From: Streptomyces asoensis
Lineage (GTDB): Bacteria; Actinomycetota; Actinomycetes; Streptomycetales; Streptomycetaceae
NCBI RefSeq assembly: GCF_013085465.1
Contig: NZ_CP049838.1
Location: forward strand, 9,486,001-9,550,000
DNA length: 64,000 nucleotides
Direction of reading: 5' to 3'
A program made the position numbers and the translations under genes. Position 1 is the stretch's first letter. Each line of letters starts with the position of its first letter. Below are positions 52,195 to 61,577 of this stretch, one piece after another. A model generated the notes under the pieces. The model did not search any database. It saw only the letters and a list, made by a program, of their open reading frames with translations, and was not told where the DNA came from.

Positions 52195-55100
52195 ATGAGA
52201 CCGAAGCGCAGGGGACGGCGGGCCATGGCCGCCGTCCTCACGACCAGTCTGCTGATGCTGGGCGCGTCGTCACTGACCACCGCCTCGGCGGCCGACGGCC
52301 CCAACCTCGCTGCCGGTCGGCCGACCGCGGCCAGCAGCTCCCACGCCGAGTACGCGTCCCGCAACATCACCGACGGCGACCAGGGCTCCTACTGGCAGAG
52401 CGCGGGCGGCAACCTGCCGCAATGGGTCCAGGCCGACCTCGGCTCCACCGCCCGCGTCGACGAGGTCGTGCTGAAGCTGCCCGTGTCCTGGGAGAGCCGC
52501 AGCCAGACCCTGTCCGTGCAGGGCAGCGCCGACGGCACCGGCTTCAGCACCCTGAAGGCGTCCGCCGCCTACACCTTCAGCCCCGGCTCGGCCAACACCG
52601 TCACGGTGGCCTTCCCGGCCGGGCAGACCCGCTATGTACGGGTCGAGATCACCGCCAACACCGGCTGGCAGGCCGCCCAGCTCTCGGAGCTGGAGGTGCA
52701 CGCGGCGGGTGAGTCCTCCACCGACCTCGCCCGCGGCCGCACCCTCACCGCGAGCAGCCACACCGAGACATACGTGCCGGCCAACGCCGCGGACGGCAAC
52801 AAGGCCAGCTACTGGGAGAGCCGCAACAACGAACTCCCGCAGTGGATCCGGGCCGACCTCGGCTCCTCCCTCGGCGTCGACCGGGTGGTGCTCAAGCTGC
52901 CCGACGGCTGGGGCGCCCGCACCCAGACCCTGAAGATCCAGGGCAGCGCCAACGGGACCGACTTCACCGACCTCACGGCGTCGAAGGCGTACCAGTTCGC
53001 CCCGACCGACGGGAACACGGTGACGGTCACCTTCGACACCGCCACCACCCGCTACCTCCAGGTCCTGGTCACCGCCAACACCGGTCAGCCCGCCGCGCAG
53101 TTGTCCGAGTTGGAGGTCTACGGCCCGGCGACCGGCGACACCCAGGCGCCCACGGCTCCGGCGAACCTGGCGTACACCGAGCCTGCCGCCGGGCAGATCC
53201 GGCTGACGTGGAACGCCTCCACCGACAACACCGGCGTCACCGGCGTCACCGGCTACGACGTCTACGCCGACAACGAGCTGCTGACCTCGGTCGCAGGCAA
53301 CGCCACCACGTACACCGACATTCGGCCCGCGAGCGCCACGGTCTCCTACTTCGTGCGTGCCAAGGACGCCGCCGGGAACGTCTCCGGCAACAGCAACACC
53401 GTCACCCGACGTGGCGCGACCGGCGACACCCAGGCGCCCACCGCCCCCGCGAACCTGGCCTTCACCGAGCCTGCCGCCGGGCAGATCCGGCTGACGTGGA
53501 ACGCCTCCACCGACAACACCGGCGTCACCGGCTACGACGTCTACGCGAACAACACCCTGCTCACCACGGTCGCGGGCAACGTGACCACCTACACCGACAA
53601 CCGCTCCGCCACCGCCACCGTGTCCTACTTCGTGCGGGCGAAGGACGCCGCCGGGAACGTCTCCGGCAACAGCAACACCGCCACCCGCACCGGCACCTCA
53701 GGCCCCGGCTCCAACCTCGCGGTCGGCAAGCCCGTCACGGCCTCCTCGACCGTGCACACCTTCGTGGCCGAGAACGCCAACGACAACTCCACCAGCACCT
53801 ACTGGGAGGGCTCCGGCCACCCCGCCACGCTGACCGTGCAGCTCGGCGCCAACGCCGACGTCACCTCACTGGTCCTGCGCCTCAACCCGGACAGCTCCTG
53901 GGGCCCGCGCACCCAGACCGTCCAGGTGCTCGGGCGCGAACAGTCCGCGAGCGGCCACGCCTCGCTGGTCGCCGCCACGGGGTACGCCTTCAGCCCGGCG
54001 AGCGGCAACACGGTGACCATCCCGGTCGCCGCGCGCGTCGCCGATGTCCAGCTGCGGTTCACCGGCAACTCCGGTGCCCCCGCAGGGCAGATCGCCGAGT
54101 TCCAGGTGATCGGCACCGCCGCGCCCAACCCCGATCTGGAGGTCACCTCGCTGACCGCCTCGCCGGCCTCGCCCGTGGAGTCGGACGCCATCACCCTGGC
54201 GGCCACCGTCCGCAACAGCGGCGAGACCGCCGCGCCCGCCGGCAGCCTCGCGCTGCGGCTGAACGGCACCAAGGTCGCCACCGCCCCCGTGGGCGCCCTG
54301 GCCGCCGGCGCGCAGACCACCGTCAGCGCCTCGATCGGCGCCCGCGACGCGGGGACCTACCAGCTCAGCGCCGTCGCCGACGAGGGCGGCACGGTGATCG
54401 AGCAGAACGAGACCAACAACGCCTACACGGCGCCCACCGCCCTCACCGTGCGCCCGGTCAGCAGCTCCGACCTGGTCCCGGCGGTCACCACGGCGCCGTC
54501 CGGCCCGGCCGCGGGCGACACGGTCACCTTCCGGGTCGCCGTGCGCAATCAGGGCACCGTCGCCTCCGCGGGCGGCGCCCACGCCCTCACCCTCGCCCTG
54601 GTCGACTCCAAGGGGGCGACCGTCCGCACGCTGACCGGCTCCCACGACGGGGCGATCACCGCCGGTGCCACCACCGCACCGGTCACCCTCGGCACCTGGA
54701 CGGCCGCCAACGGCACCTACACGGTGCGCGCCACGGTCGCGCCCGACGGCAACGAACTGCCCGTGAAGCGGGAGAACAACACCGTGGAGCAGTCCCTGTT
54801 CGTCGGACGCGGCGCCAACATGCCGTACGACATGTACGAGGCGGAGGACGGCACCACGGGCGGCGGCGCCACCACCGTCGGCCCCAACCGCACCGTCGGC
54901 GACCTCGCGGGCGAGGCGTCAGGACGCAAGGCCGTCACCCTCGACGGCACCGGTGAATACGTGGAGTTCACCACCCGGGCGGCCACCAACACCCTGGTGA
55001 CCCGCTTCTCCCTCCCCGACGCCCCGGGCGGCGGCGGCACCGACGCCACCCTGAACGTCTACGTCGACGGCACCCTCCGCAAGGCCCTGCCGCTCACCTC

Positions 55101-56487
55101 GCGGTACGCCTGGCTGTACGGCGCCGAGGCGTCGCCCGGCAACGCGCCCTCCGCGGGAGCCCCGCGCCACATCTACGACGAGGCTCATCTGATGCTGGGC
55201 GAGACCGTCCCGGCCGGTGCGAAGATCCGGCTCCAGAAGGACGCCGCCAACACCTCGCGCTACGCGATCGACTTCGTCAGCCTGGAGCAGGTCGCGCCCG
55301 TCGCCAACCCCGACCCGGCGGCGTACGCCGTCCCGGCCGGCTTCACCCACCAGGACGTGCAGAACGCCCTCGACCGGGTCCGGATGGACACCACCGGCAA
55401 ACTCGCCGGCGTCTACCTGCCGCCGGGCGACTACCAGACACCGTCGAAGTTCCAGGTGTACGGCAAGGCCGTGCAGGTCGTCGGCGCCGGACCCTGGTAC
55501 ACCCAGTTCCACGCCCCGGCCGGCCAGGAGAACACCGACGTCGGCTTCCGGGCCGAGGCGAGCGCCAAGGGCTCCGCGTTCCGCGGCTTCGCCTACTTCG
55601 GCAACTACACCTCGCGCATCGACGGACCGGGCAAGGTGTTCGACTTCGCCAACGTGTCGGACATCGTCATCGACAACACCTGGACCGAGCACATGGTCTG
55701 CCTGTACTGGGGCGCCAACACCGACCGGGTGACGATCAGCAACTCCCGTATCCGCGACACCTTCGCCGACGCGATCAACATGACCAACGGGTCGACGGAC
55801 AACCACGTCGTCAATAACGAGTCCCGCGCCTCCGGAGACGACAGCTTCGCGCTGTTCTCGGCGATCGACGCGGGCGGCGCCGACATGAAGGACAACCTCT
55901 ACGAGAACCTGACCTCGCTGCTGACCTGGCGGGCCGCGGGCATCGCCGTGTACGGCGGCTACGACAACACCTTCCGCAACATCCACATCGCCGACACCCT
56001 GGTCTACTCCGGCATCACCATCAGCTCGCTGGACTTCGGCTACCCGATGAACGGCTTCGGGACCGACCCGACGACGGTGGAGAACGTCTCCGTGGTCCGT
56101 TCCGGCGGGCACTTCTGGGGCGCCCAGACCTTCCCCGGCATCTGGCTGTTCTCCGCGTCCAAGGTGTTCCAGGGCATCCGGATCAACGACGTCGACATCG
56201 TCGACCCGACCTACTCCGGAATCATGTTCCAGACGCAGTACGTCGGCGGCCAGCCGGTGAACCCGATCAAGGACACCGTCCTCACCGACATCTCGATCAC
56301 CGGCGCCCGCAAGAGCGGCGACGCCTTTGACGCCAGGTCCGGCTTCGGACTGTGGGCGAACGAGTTGCCCGAGGCCGGTCAGGGTCCGGCGGTCGGCGAG
56401 GTCACGATCAACGGGCTGCGCCTGAACGGCAATGCCGTGGACATCCGGAACACCACCTCCACCTTCAAGATCAACATCAATCCCTGA
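52195..56487 (+). CDS. Secreted GH87-type alpha-1,3-glucanase, multi-module (B)
   Basis: A 1430-aa secreted enzyme. Order: signal peptide (1-33), two F5/8-type-C modules (about 35-175 and 180-315), two nearly identical FN3 domains (about 316-408 and 410-500), a third F5/8-type-C module (about 505-640), two CARDB-like domains, a CBM6/35-like module (YEAEDGTTGGG) and a beta-helix (about 1040-1430). ADAIN at D1192 and SGDDS at D1215-D1216 keep the GH87 catalytic spacing. GGGGAG lies just before the ATG at 52195. It probably cuts alpha-1,3-glucan together with its divergent partner. Confidence 0.82.
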   Translation: MRPKRRGRRAMAAVLTTSLLMLGASSLTTASAADGPNLAAGRPTAASSSHAEYASRNITDGDQGSYWQSAGGNLPQWVQADLGSTARVDEVVLKLPVSWESRSQTLSVQGSADGTGFSTLKASAAYTFSPGSANTVTVAFPAGQTRYVRVEITANTGWQAAQLSELEVHAAGESSTDLARGRTLTASSHTETYVPANAADGNKASYWESRNNELPQWIRADLGSSLGVDRVVLKLPDGWGARTQTLKIQGSANGTDFTDLTASKAYQFAPTDGNTVTVTFDTATTRYLQVLVTANTGQPAAQLSELEVYGPATGDTQAPTAPANLAYTEPAAGQIRLTWNASTDNTGVTGVTGYDVYADNELLTSVAGNATTYTDIRPASATVSYFVRAKDAAGNVSGNSNTVTRRGATGDTQAPTAPANLAFTEPAAGQIRLTWNASTDNTGVTGYDVYANNTLLTTVAGNVTTYTDNRSATATVSYFVRAKDAAGNVSGNSNTATRTGTSGPGSNLAVGKPVTASSTVHTFVAENANDNSTSTYWEGSGHPATLTVQLGANADVTSLVLRLNPDSSWGPRTQTVQVLGREQSASGHASLVAATGYAFSPASGNTVTIPVAARVADVQLRFTGNSGAPAGQIAEFQVIGTAAPNPDLEVTSLTASPASPVESDAITLAATVRNSGETAAPAGSLALRLNGTKVATAPVGALAAGAQTTVSASIGARDAGTYQLSAVADEGGTVIEQNETNNAYTAPTALTVRPVSSSDLVPAVTTAPSGPAAGDTVTFRVAVRNQGTVASAGGAHALTLALVDSKGATVRTLTGSHDGAITAGATTAPVTLGTWTAANGTYTVRATVAPDGNELPVKRENNTVEQSLFVGRGANMPYDMYEAEDGTTGGGATTVGPNRTVGDLAGEASGRKAVTLDGTGEYVEFTTRAATNTLVTRFSLPDAPGGGGTDATLNVYVDGTLRKALPLTSRYAWLYGAEASPGNAPSAGAPRHIYDEAHLMLGETVPAGAKIRLQKDAANTSRYAIDFVSLEQVAPVANPDPAAYAVPAGFTHQDVQNALDRVRMDTTGKLAGVYLPPGDYQTPSKFQVYGKAVQVVGAGPWYTQFHAPAGQENTDVGFRAEASAKGSAFRGFAYFGNYTSRIDGPGKVFDFANVSDIVIDNTWTEHMVCLYWGANTDRVTISNSRIRDTFADAINMTNGSTDNHVVNNESRASGDDSFALFSAIDAGGADMKDNLYENLTSLLTWRAAGIAVYGGYDNTFRNIHIADTLVYSGITISSLDFGYPMNGFGTDPTTVENVSVVRSGGHFWGAQTFPGIWLFSASKVFQGIRINDVDIVDPTYSGIMFQTQYVGGQPVNPIKDTVLTDISITGARKSGDAFDARSGFGLWANELPEAGQGPAVGEVTINGLRLNGNAVDIRNTTSTFKININP
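53131..53694 (+). repeat. Tandem FN3 duplication inside glucanase B
   Basis: Two FN3 units of about 93 and 90 codons repeat in tandem with near-identical DNA (both contain CCTGCCGCCGGGCAGATCCG). The first has an extra 9-nt unit, GGCGTCACC, repeated near 53230. High DNA identity points to a recent duplication or gene conversion. Confidence 0.8.
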
Positions 56488-56548
56488 TCACCGGACCGCA
56501 AGAGGGCCATGGATCCTGACGGAAACTGAACATTGAGGCCCTGGTTGG

Positions 56549-56563
56549 CGCAAGCCGCTTGCG
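56549..56563. promoter_or_regulatory. Operator of the second LacI gene
   Basis: CGCAAGCCGCTTGCG is a 15-bp palindrome with only a free centre base, followed at once by another half-site (GGCTTGCG). It lies 24 nt before the LacI ATG and should give autoregulation. Confidence 0.7.
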
Positions 56564-56573
56564 TGGCTTGCGC

Positions 56574-56589
56574 TAACCTTGCGCCCATG
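56574..56589 (+). promoter_or_regulatory. Candidate leaderless start of the second LacI gene
   Basis: TAACCT at 56574-56579 has the shape of a -10 box, 7 nt before the ATG at 56587, and no Shine-Dalgarno is present. The transcript may begin at or next to the start codon. Confidence 0.4.
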
Positions 56590-57597
56590 ACGCGACGACT
56601 TGCTCAGGTTGCCAAGAAGGTAGGGGTCAGCGAGGCCACGGTCAGCCGGGTGCTCAACGGCAAGCCGGGGGTCTCCGAGACCACCCGTCAGTCGGTGCTG
56701 ACCGCGCTGGACGTGCTCGGCTACGAGCGCCCCACCCAGCTGCGCGGCGAACGCGCCCGGCTGGTGGGACTTGTGCTGCCGGAGCTCCAGAACCCGATCT
56801 TCCCGCTGCTCGCCGAGGTCATCGGCGGCGCGCTGGCCCAGCAGGGGCTGACCCCCGTGCTGTGCACCCAGACCAAGGGCGGCGTCTCCGAGGCGGACTA
56901 CGTCGATCTCCTCCTCCAGCAGCACGTCTCCGGTGTGGTCTTCGCCGGAGGGTTGTTCGCGCAGGCCGACGCCCCGCACGAGCACTACCGGCAGCTCGCC
57001 GAACGGCGCATCCCGGTGGTCCTGATCAACGCGCCCGTGGAGGAACTGGACTTCCCCTGTGTCTCCTGCGACGACGCCGTCGCGGTGGAACAGGCCTGGC
57101 GCCACCTCTCCCTGCTGGGCCATGAGCGTATCGGGGTCGTCCTCGGGCCCCGCGACCACATGCCCTCCCGGCGCAAGCTCGCCGCCGCGCAGGCCGCGGC
57201 CGAGGCGGCCGGCTCCCCGCTCTCCGAGGACCGGGTGGAGCGCTCGATGTTCTCCCTGGAAGGCGGCCAGGCGGCCACCTCGCGCCTGCTGGACCGCGGG
57301 GTCACCGGCATCATCTGCGCGAGCGACCCGCTGGCGCTCGGGGCCATCAGGGCCGCCCGGCGGCGCGGCCTCGCGGTGCCCGAACAGGTGTCCGTCGTCG
57401 GCTTCGACGACTCCGCCTTCATGAACTGCACGGAGCCCCCGCTGTCCACCGTGCGCCAGCCCATCGAGGCCATGGGGCGCGCCGCCGTGGACCTGCTGTG
57501 CACCCAGATCCAGGGCGGCGAAGTGCCGCCCGGTGAGCTGCTGTTCGAGCCCGAGCTGGTCGTGCGCGGCTCCACGGCCCAGGCGCCGCGCGACTGA
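56587..57597 (+). CDS. LacI family transcriptional regulator (MalR-like, glucan locus)
   Basis: A 336-aa LacI-type repressor. The DNA-binding part spans 3-60 (LAQVAKKVGVSEATVSRVL, then the hinge near YERPTQLRGERA). The ligand domain includes LVGLVLPELQNPIFPLLAEV and the late VSVVGFDDSAF block. It lies between the glucanase pair and the MalEFG-like importer, with matching palindromes on either side, and probably represses both until a nigero- or maltooligosaccharide is present. The ATG at 56587 has no Shine-Dalgarno. A strong hairpin follows. Confidence 0.9.
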   Translation: MTRRLAQVAKKVGVSEATVSRVLNGKPGVSETTRQSVLTALDVLGYERPTQLRGERARLVGLVLPELQNPIFPLLAEVIGGALAQQGLTPVLCTQTKGGVSEADYVDLLLQQHVSGVVFAGGLFAQADAPHEHYRQLAERRIPVVLINAPVEELDFPCVSCDDAVAVEQAWRHLSLLGHERIGVVLGPRDHMPSRRKLAAAQAAAEAAGSPLSEDRVERSMFSLEGGQAATSRLLDRGVTGIICASDPLALGAIRAARRRGLAVPEQVSVVGFDDSAFMNCTEPPLSTVRQPIEAMGRAAVDLLCTQIQGGEVPPGELLFEPELVVRGSTAQAPRD

Positions 57598-57653
57598 CGG
57601 GGCCCGTCCCGCCCGGCGCGCGCCCCTCGCGTACACCCTGCCCGTCGCGTCAT

Positions 57654-57685
57654 CGGCCGGCCCACGGAACCTCGTGGGCCGGCCG
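57654..57685 (+). terminator. Strong terminator after the second LacI gene
   Basis: CGGCCGGCCCACG and CGTGGGCCGGCCG form a perfect 13-bp stem with a 6-nt loop. It separates the regulator from the importer operon. Confidence 0.8.
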
Positions 57686-57981
57686 CGTCATGTCACCGCC
57701 CGTCCGGATCCGTCCCTCCCGGGGTGCCGGTCCTGGGCTGTCGGTCCCGGGCTGCGGGTCCCGGGGTGCCGGTCCGGAAGCGGTACGCAATGTTCCGTAC
57801 TCGACATCGGCTTGCAGGGAATCGCCGGGTGCAGATCGCTCCATCTGCGTTGCTCTGTCAAGCAATTACGAAATCGGCGCGAGATATTGCGCAGTCTTGT
57901 TGGCGGTGATTGAGTGTGCGGCGCCCCACCTCGTACCGGCGAGGGGGCGCCTTCCACGTTCATGCCCGAAGGGGACCACCC
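57686..57981. promoter_or_regulatory. Promoter region of the MalEFG-like importer
   Basis: The gap holds one CTTGCAG heptamer (57811-57817), a GCAGAT/ATCTGC inverted repeat (57831-57848) and TTGCT/AGCAA arms (57850-57865). CTTGCAG also occurs in the glucanase promoter region (51930-51936). CTTGCAG-type repeats are, as I recall, associated with malE control in S. coelicolor. No confident -35 and -10 pair was found. Confidence 0.4.
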
Positions 57982-59397
57982 ATGAGAAGAGCTCGGTTCC
58001 GCCGCACCCGCCGCGCCGGCGCGGTCACCCTCGTCTCCGCTCTCACACTGACGGCGCTCGCCGCCTGCGGCACGAGCAGCAGCGACGACGGCGACAACGG
58101 CGACGGGAACAGCGCGAACGCCAACCCCGCCGCGCCGCTGGACCCCAGGACCAAGGTGACCATCACCATCGACTGCATGCCGCCGGCGGCCAAGAAGGCC
58201 GAGCTCAAGGAGTGGAACGAGGACGTCAAGGAGTTCAACAAGACGTACCCCAACGTCACCGTGCAGGGCCGCTCCACCCCGGGCCAGTGCCTGGAACCGC
58301 CGCGCTTCACCGCGATGCTCAAGGCGAAGTCCCAACCCGACGTGTTCTACACCTACTTCACGGACCTCGACCAGGTCCTCGACAACGACGGCGCCCAGGA
58401 CATCAGCGCCTACGTCAACGACAGGACCGTGCCGCTGCTGAAGGACATCGACCCCGACGTCCTCGGCTCGCTCAAGAAGGACGGCAAGCTCTACGGCCTG
58501 CCCACCAGCAACTACCGGATGGGCCTGCTCATCAACCGCTCGCTCTTCGAGGAGGCCGGGCTCGACCCCGACACCCCGCCCGCCACCTGGGAGGACGTCC
58601 GGGCGGCGGCCAAGAGGATCGCCGGACTCGGCGGCGGCGTGGCCGGCTTCGGCGAGTACAGCGCGGGCAACACCGGCGGGTGGCACTTCACCGCGCAGAT
58701 GTACAGCCTCGGCGGTGAGGTCGTCGACGCCTCCGGCACGAAGGCCGCGTTCAACGACGCGATCGGCAAGCAGGTCGCCCGGAACCTCCACGCGATGCGC
58801 TGGGAGGACGACGCCATGGGCAAGACCCAGCTGCTGAAGTGGGGCGACCTCCAGAAGCAGATCGCCACCGACAAGCTCGGCATGTTCCTCGCCGCGCCCG
58901 ACGACGTGACCTACATGGTCCAGCAACTCGGCGCCAAGTACGAGAACTTCGGCATGGGCCCGATCCCCGGCGGCAAGAACACCCTCGCCGGAGGCAACAA
59001 CTACATGATCAAGAAGGGCATCTCGTCCGACAAGGTCAAGGCGGCGATCGCCTGGCTCAACTTCAAGTTCACCACCGTCGGCAAGGGCCAGTACGACTGG
59101 GAGCGCACCAAGGCCGACAGCCTCCCCGTCGGACTCCCGCAGCCCAACCTGTGGCTGAACGACAGCAAGACCAAGGACGACGCCGCCCGTCAGCAGTTCG
59201 CCACCATGCCGGTGCAGAACTTCAAGGCCTTCATGGACAACCCGGTCCCGGGCAAGGCCGAGCCGCCGAAGGCGCAGGAGATCTACAAGGTCCTCGACAA
59301 CGTGATGTCCGGCATCCTCACCAACAAGGACGCCGACATCGACAAGCTCCTGTCGACGGCGGAGACCCAGGTGAACCAGGTCCTCGCCAACCAGTGA
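57982..59397 (+). CDS. Sugar ABC transporter substrate-binding lipoprotein, MalE-like
   Basis: A 471-aa family-1 solute-binding lipoprotein with lipobox ALAAC, followed by a Ser/Asp/Asn-rich linker. The binding fold is seen in KVTITIDCMPPA, FNKTYPNVTVQGR, SQPDVFYTYF and YGLPTSNYRMGLLINRSLFE. The likely ligand is an alpha-glucan oligosaccharide, from the neighbouring glucanases and alpha-glucosidase. The ATG at 57982 has AAGGGGA upstream and starts the signal peptide; a longer in-frame extension is unlikely. A hairpin follows. Confidence 0.88.
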   Translation: MRRARFRRTRRAGAVTLVSALTLTALAACGTSSSDDGDNGDGNSANANPAAPLDPRTKVTITIDCMPPAAKKAELKEWNEDVKEFNKTYPNVTVQGRSTPGQCLEPPRFTAMLKAKSQPDVFYTYFTDLDQVLDNDGAQDISAYVNDRTVPLLKDIDPDVLGSLKKDGKLYGLPTSNYRMGLLINRSLFEEAGLDPDTPPATWEDVRAAAKRIAGLGGGVAGFGEYSAGNTGGWHFTAQMYSLGGEVVDASGTKAAFNDAIGKQVARNLHAMRWEDDAMGKTQLLKWGDLQKQIATDKLGMFLAAPDDVTYMVQQLGAKYENFGMGPIPGGKNTLAGGNNYMIKKGISSDKVKAAIAWLNFKFTTVGKGQYDWERTKADSLPVGLPQPNLWLNDSKTKDDAARQQFATMPVQNFKAFMDNPVPGKAEPPKAQEIYKVLDNVMSGILTNKDADIDKLLSTAETQVNQVLANQ

Positions 59398-59407
59398 CCC
59401 CCGCGGG

Positions 59408-59432
59408 GCCGGGCGGTCTCCCACCGCCCGGC
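59408..59432 (+). terminator. Intercistronic hairpin after the MalE-like gene
   Basis: GCCGGGCGG and CCGCCCGGC form a perfect 9-bp stem with a 7-nt loop, 10 nt after the stop. This is the same layout as in the two other importer operons. Confidence 0.65.
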
Positions 59433-59546
59433 TCGCGAGCGTGCCCACGGCGCCGCCCCCACCCGGCGGGCCCGGCGCCCGTCCGCCCACGTCACGCATC
59501 CGGACCGTCCCGTCCGGCGACACCGCAGTCCGACCGAGGAGCACCC

Positions 59547-60509
59547 ATGTCGGCCCCCACCCTCACCCAGGACCCGGCGGCCAAGGAACGCCGTCCCCGC
59601 CGGCCGCGTGCCGGCGCCGTCCGGCCCCCGGCCGGAGGCCTCGGCAAGGCCCTGCGCCGCAATGTCACCGCCCACGGATTCCTCATCGGCGCGGTGCTCT
59701 GCTTCGCCTTCTTCTCCTGGTACCCGATCGTCCGCGAGTTCCTGCTGGCCTTCCAGAAGACCGAGGACGGCCAGGTCAGCTGGACCGGCTGGGACAACTT
59801 CGTCACCATCTGGAACGACCCCGCCTTCGGCCAGGCCTGGCGCAACACCCTCTGGTTCACGGCCCTGGCACTCGTCCTGGGCTTCGCCGTCCCCTTCGTC
59901 ACGGCCCTCGTCATCAACGAGTTCCGGCACGGCCAGGGCTATCTGCGGCTCCTGGTCTACCTGCCCGTCATGCTGCCGCCCACCGCGTCGGTACTGCTCT
60001 TCAAGTACCTCTACGACCCCGGGTACGGCATGTTCAACGAGGTGCTGGACGTCTTCGGCGTACCCGCGCAGCAGTGGCTCCAGGACCCCGACACCGCGAT
60101 GCTCTCCGTCGTCGTCGCCTCCACCTGGATGAACATGGGCGGCGCGACCCTCATCTACCTGGCCGCGCTCCAGAGCGTCCCGGGCGAACTGTACGAGGCC
60201 GCCGAACTCGACGGGGCCGGCCTGCTGCGCAAGGTGTGGCACGTGACGATCCCGCAGACCCGGCTGATCCTGGCGCTGATGCTGCTCATGCAGATCATCG
60301 CCACGATGCAGGTCTTCATCGAGCCCTTCCTGCTGACCGGCGGCGCCGGACCCGAGGGGTCCACCACGACCGTCGTCCACCTGATCTACCAGTACGCCTT
60401 CAACTTCAACAACTACGGTGCCGCGGCGGCGCTCGGCCTGATCCTGCTCGTCACGCTGGCCGTCTTCTCGGCCGTGTACGCCAGGCTCAACCACGCCACC
60501 GAAGAGTAG
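59547..60509 (+). CDS. Sugar ABC transporter permease, MalF-like
   Basis: A 320-aa permease with six or seven membrane segments and a polar N-terminal extension of about 40 residues. The ATPase-contacting EAA loop reads ELYEAAELDGAGLLRKVWHVTIP. It pairs with the MalG-like protein. CGAGGAG lies upstream of the ATG at 59547. The operon has no ATPase gene, so the general sugar ATPase MsiK, known in Streptomyces, probably energises it. Confidence 0.92.
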   Translation: MSAPTLTQDPAAKERRPRRPRAGAVRPPAGGLGKALRRNVTAHGFLIGAVLCFAFFSWYPIVREFLLAFQKTEDGQVSWTGWDNFVTIWNDPAFGQAWRNTLWFTALALVLGFAVPFVTALVINEFRHGQGYLRLLVYLPVMLPPTASVLLFKYLYDPGYGMFNEVLDVFGVPAQQWLQDPDTAMLSVVVASTWMNMGGATLIYLAALQSVPGELYEAAELDGAGLLRKVWHVTIPQTRLILALMLLMQIIATMQVFIEPFLLTGGAGPEGSTTTVVHLIYQYAFNFNNYGAAAALGLILLVTLAVFSAVYARLNHATEE

Positions 60510-60528
60510 GACCGGGGGAGACACGGAC

Positions 60529-61404
60529 ATGTCCACACGCACGCTCATCTCGCCCGCCGCCCTCGCCCGTCCGCGCGGCAGGCTGCTGTACTGGCTGTGC
60601 TTCGCGCTCGTCGTCGTCCTGTTCACGCTGGCCTTCCTCGGCCCGCTCTACTGGATGGTGTCCGGCGGGCTCAAGACCACCCAGGAAGCCGTCCAGACAC
60701 CCCCGACCTGGGTGCCCGGCTCCGTCCACCCGGAGAACTACCAGCGGGCCTGGGAGGTGATGGACCTCGCCCGCCTGCTCCTCAACACCCTGTACTACGC
60801 GTTCGGCGCGCTCGCCTTCCAGCTGGTGCTGGACGTCGCCGCCGCCTACTCCCTGTCCAGGCTGCGGCCCGTCCTCGGCAAGGCGATCCTCGGGATGATG
60901 CTCGTCACCCTGATGATCCCGGCGACCGTCCTCGTCGTCCCGCAGTACCTCACCGTGCTGGACATGCCGATCGTCGAGCGCAACCTGCTCAACTCGCCCT
61001 GGGCGATCTGGCTGCCCTCGGTGACCAACGCCTTCAACATATTCCTGCTGAAGCGGTTCTTCGACTCCATCCCCAAGGAACTCCTGGACGCCGCCTCCAT
61101 GGACGGGGCGGGCCCGCTGCGCGTCCTGTGGTCCGTCGTCCTGCCCATCTCCCGGCCCATCCTCGGCGTGGTGTCCATCTTCGCGGTCGTCGGCGTCTGG
61201 AAGGACTTCCTCTGGCCGATGCTGGTATTGCCCGACCCGACCGGCCAGACCCTCGCCGTCGGCATCTACTCGCTCGCCACCAGCGTGCCCGAGAACGTGC
61301 TGATCGCCGCCCTCACCATCGCGTCCCTGCCGACGCTGCTGCTGTTCCTGGTCTTCCAGCGCAACATCATGAGCGGACTGACCGCGGGCGGCCTCAAGGG
61401 CTGA
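60529..61404 (+). CDS. Sugar ABC transporter permease, MalG-like
   Basis: A 291-aa permease with six membrane segments. The EAA loop reads ELLDAASMDGAGPLRVLWSVVLP. The N-terminal region (YWMVSGGLKTTQEAV) and the AAYSLSRLRPV stretch are typical of MalG relatives. It begins 19 nt after the MalF-like gene with GGGGGAG upstream. It completes the membrane channel of the alpha-glucan oligosaccharide importer. Confidence 0.92.
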   Translation: MSTRTLISPAALARPRGRLLYWLCFALVVVLFTLAFLGPLYWMVSGGLKTTQEAVQTPPTWVPGSVHPENYQRAWEVMDLARLLLNTLYYAFGALAFQLVLDVAAAYSLSRLRPVLGKAILGMMLVTLMIPATVLVVPQYLTVLDMPIVERNLLNSPWAIWLPSVTNAFNIFLLKRFFDSIPKELLDAASMDGAGPLRVLWSVVLPISRPILGVVSIFAVVGVWKDFLWPMLVLPDPTGQTLAVGIYSLATSVPENVLIAALTIASLPTLLLFLVFQRNIMSGLTAGGLKG

Positions 61405-61577
61405 ATCCGACCTCCCCTCCCGTCACCGGCGTCCCCCGGCTCCTCCCGCCGGCCGTGGGCGTCGCGCCCGCCCGGCCCGTCGGTACCCCTTCCGATCCTC
61501 CGCCGCCGCCCCGTCCTCGACGCCCCGCTGTCCGGGGCGGCGGCGGAGAACCACCCCTGCCCCGAAAGGACCGTCAC

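Noticed and set aside
53131..53694. Repeat block considered as a CRISPR or satellite array
   Set aside because: The repeats are codon-aligned FN3 domains of a continuous protein with no spacers.
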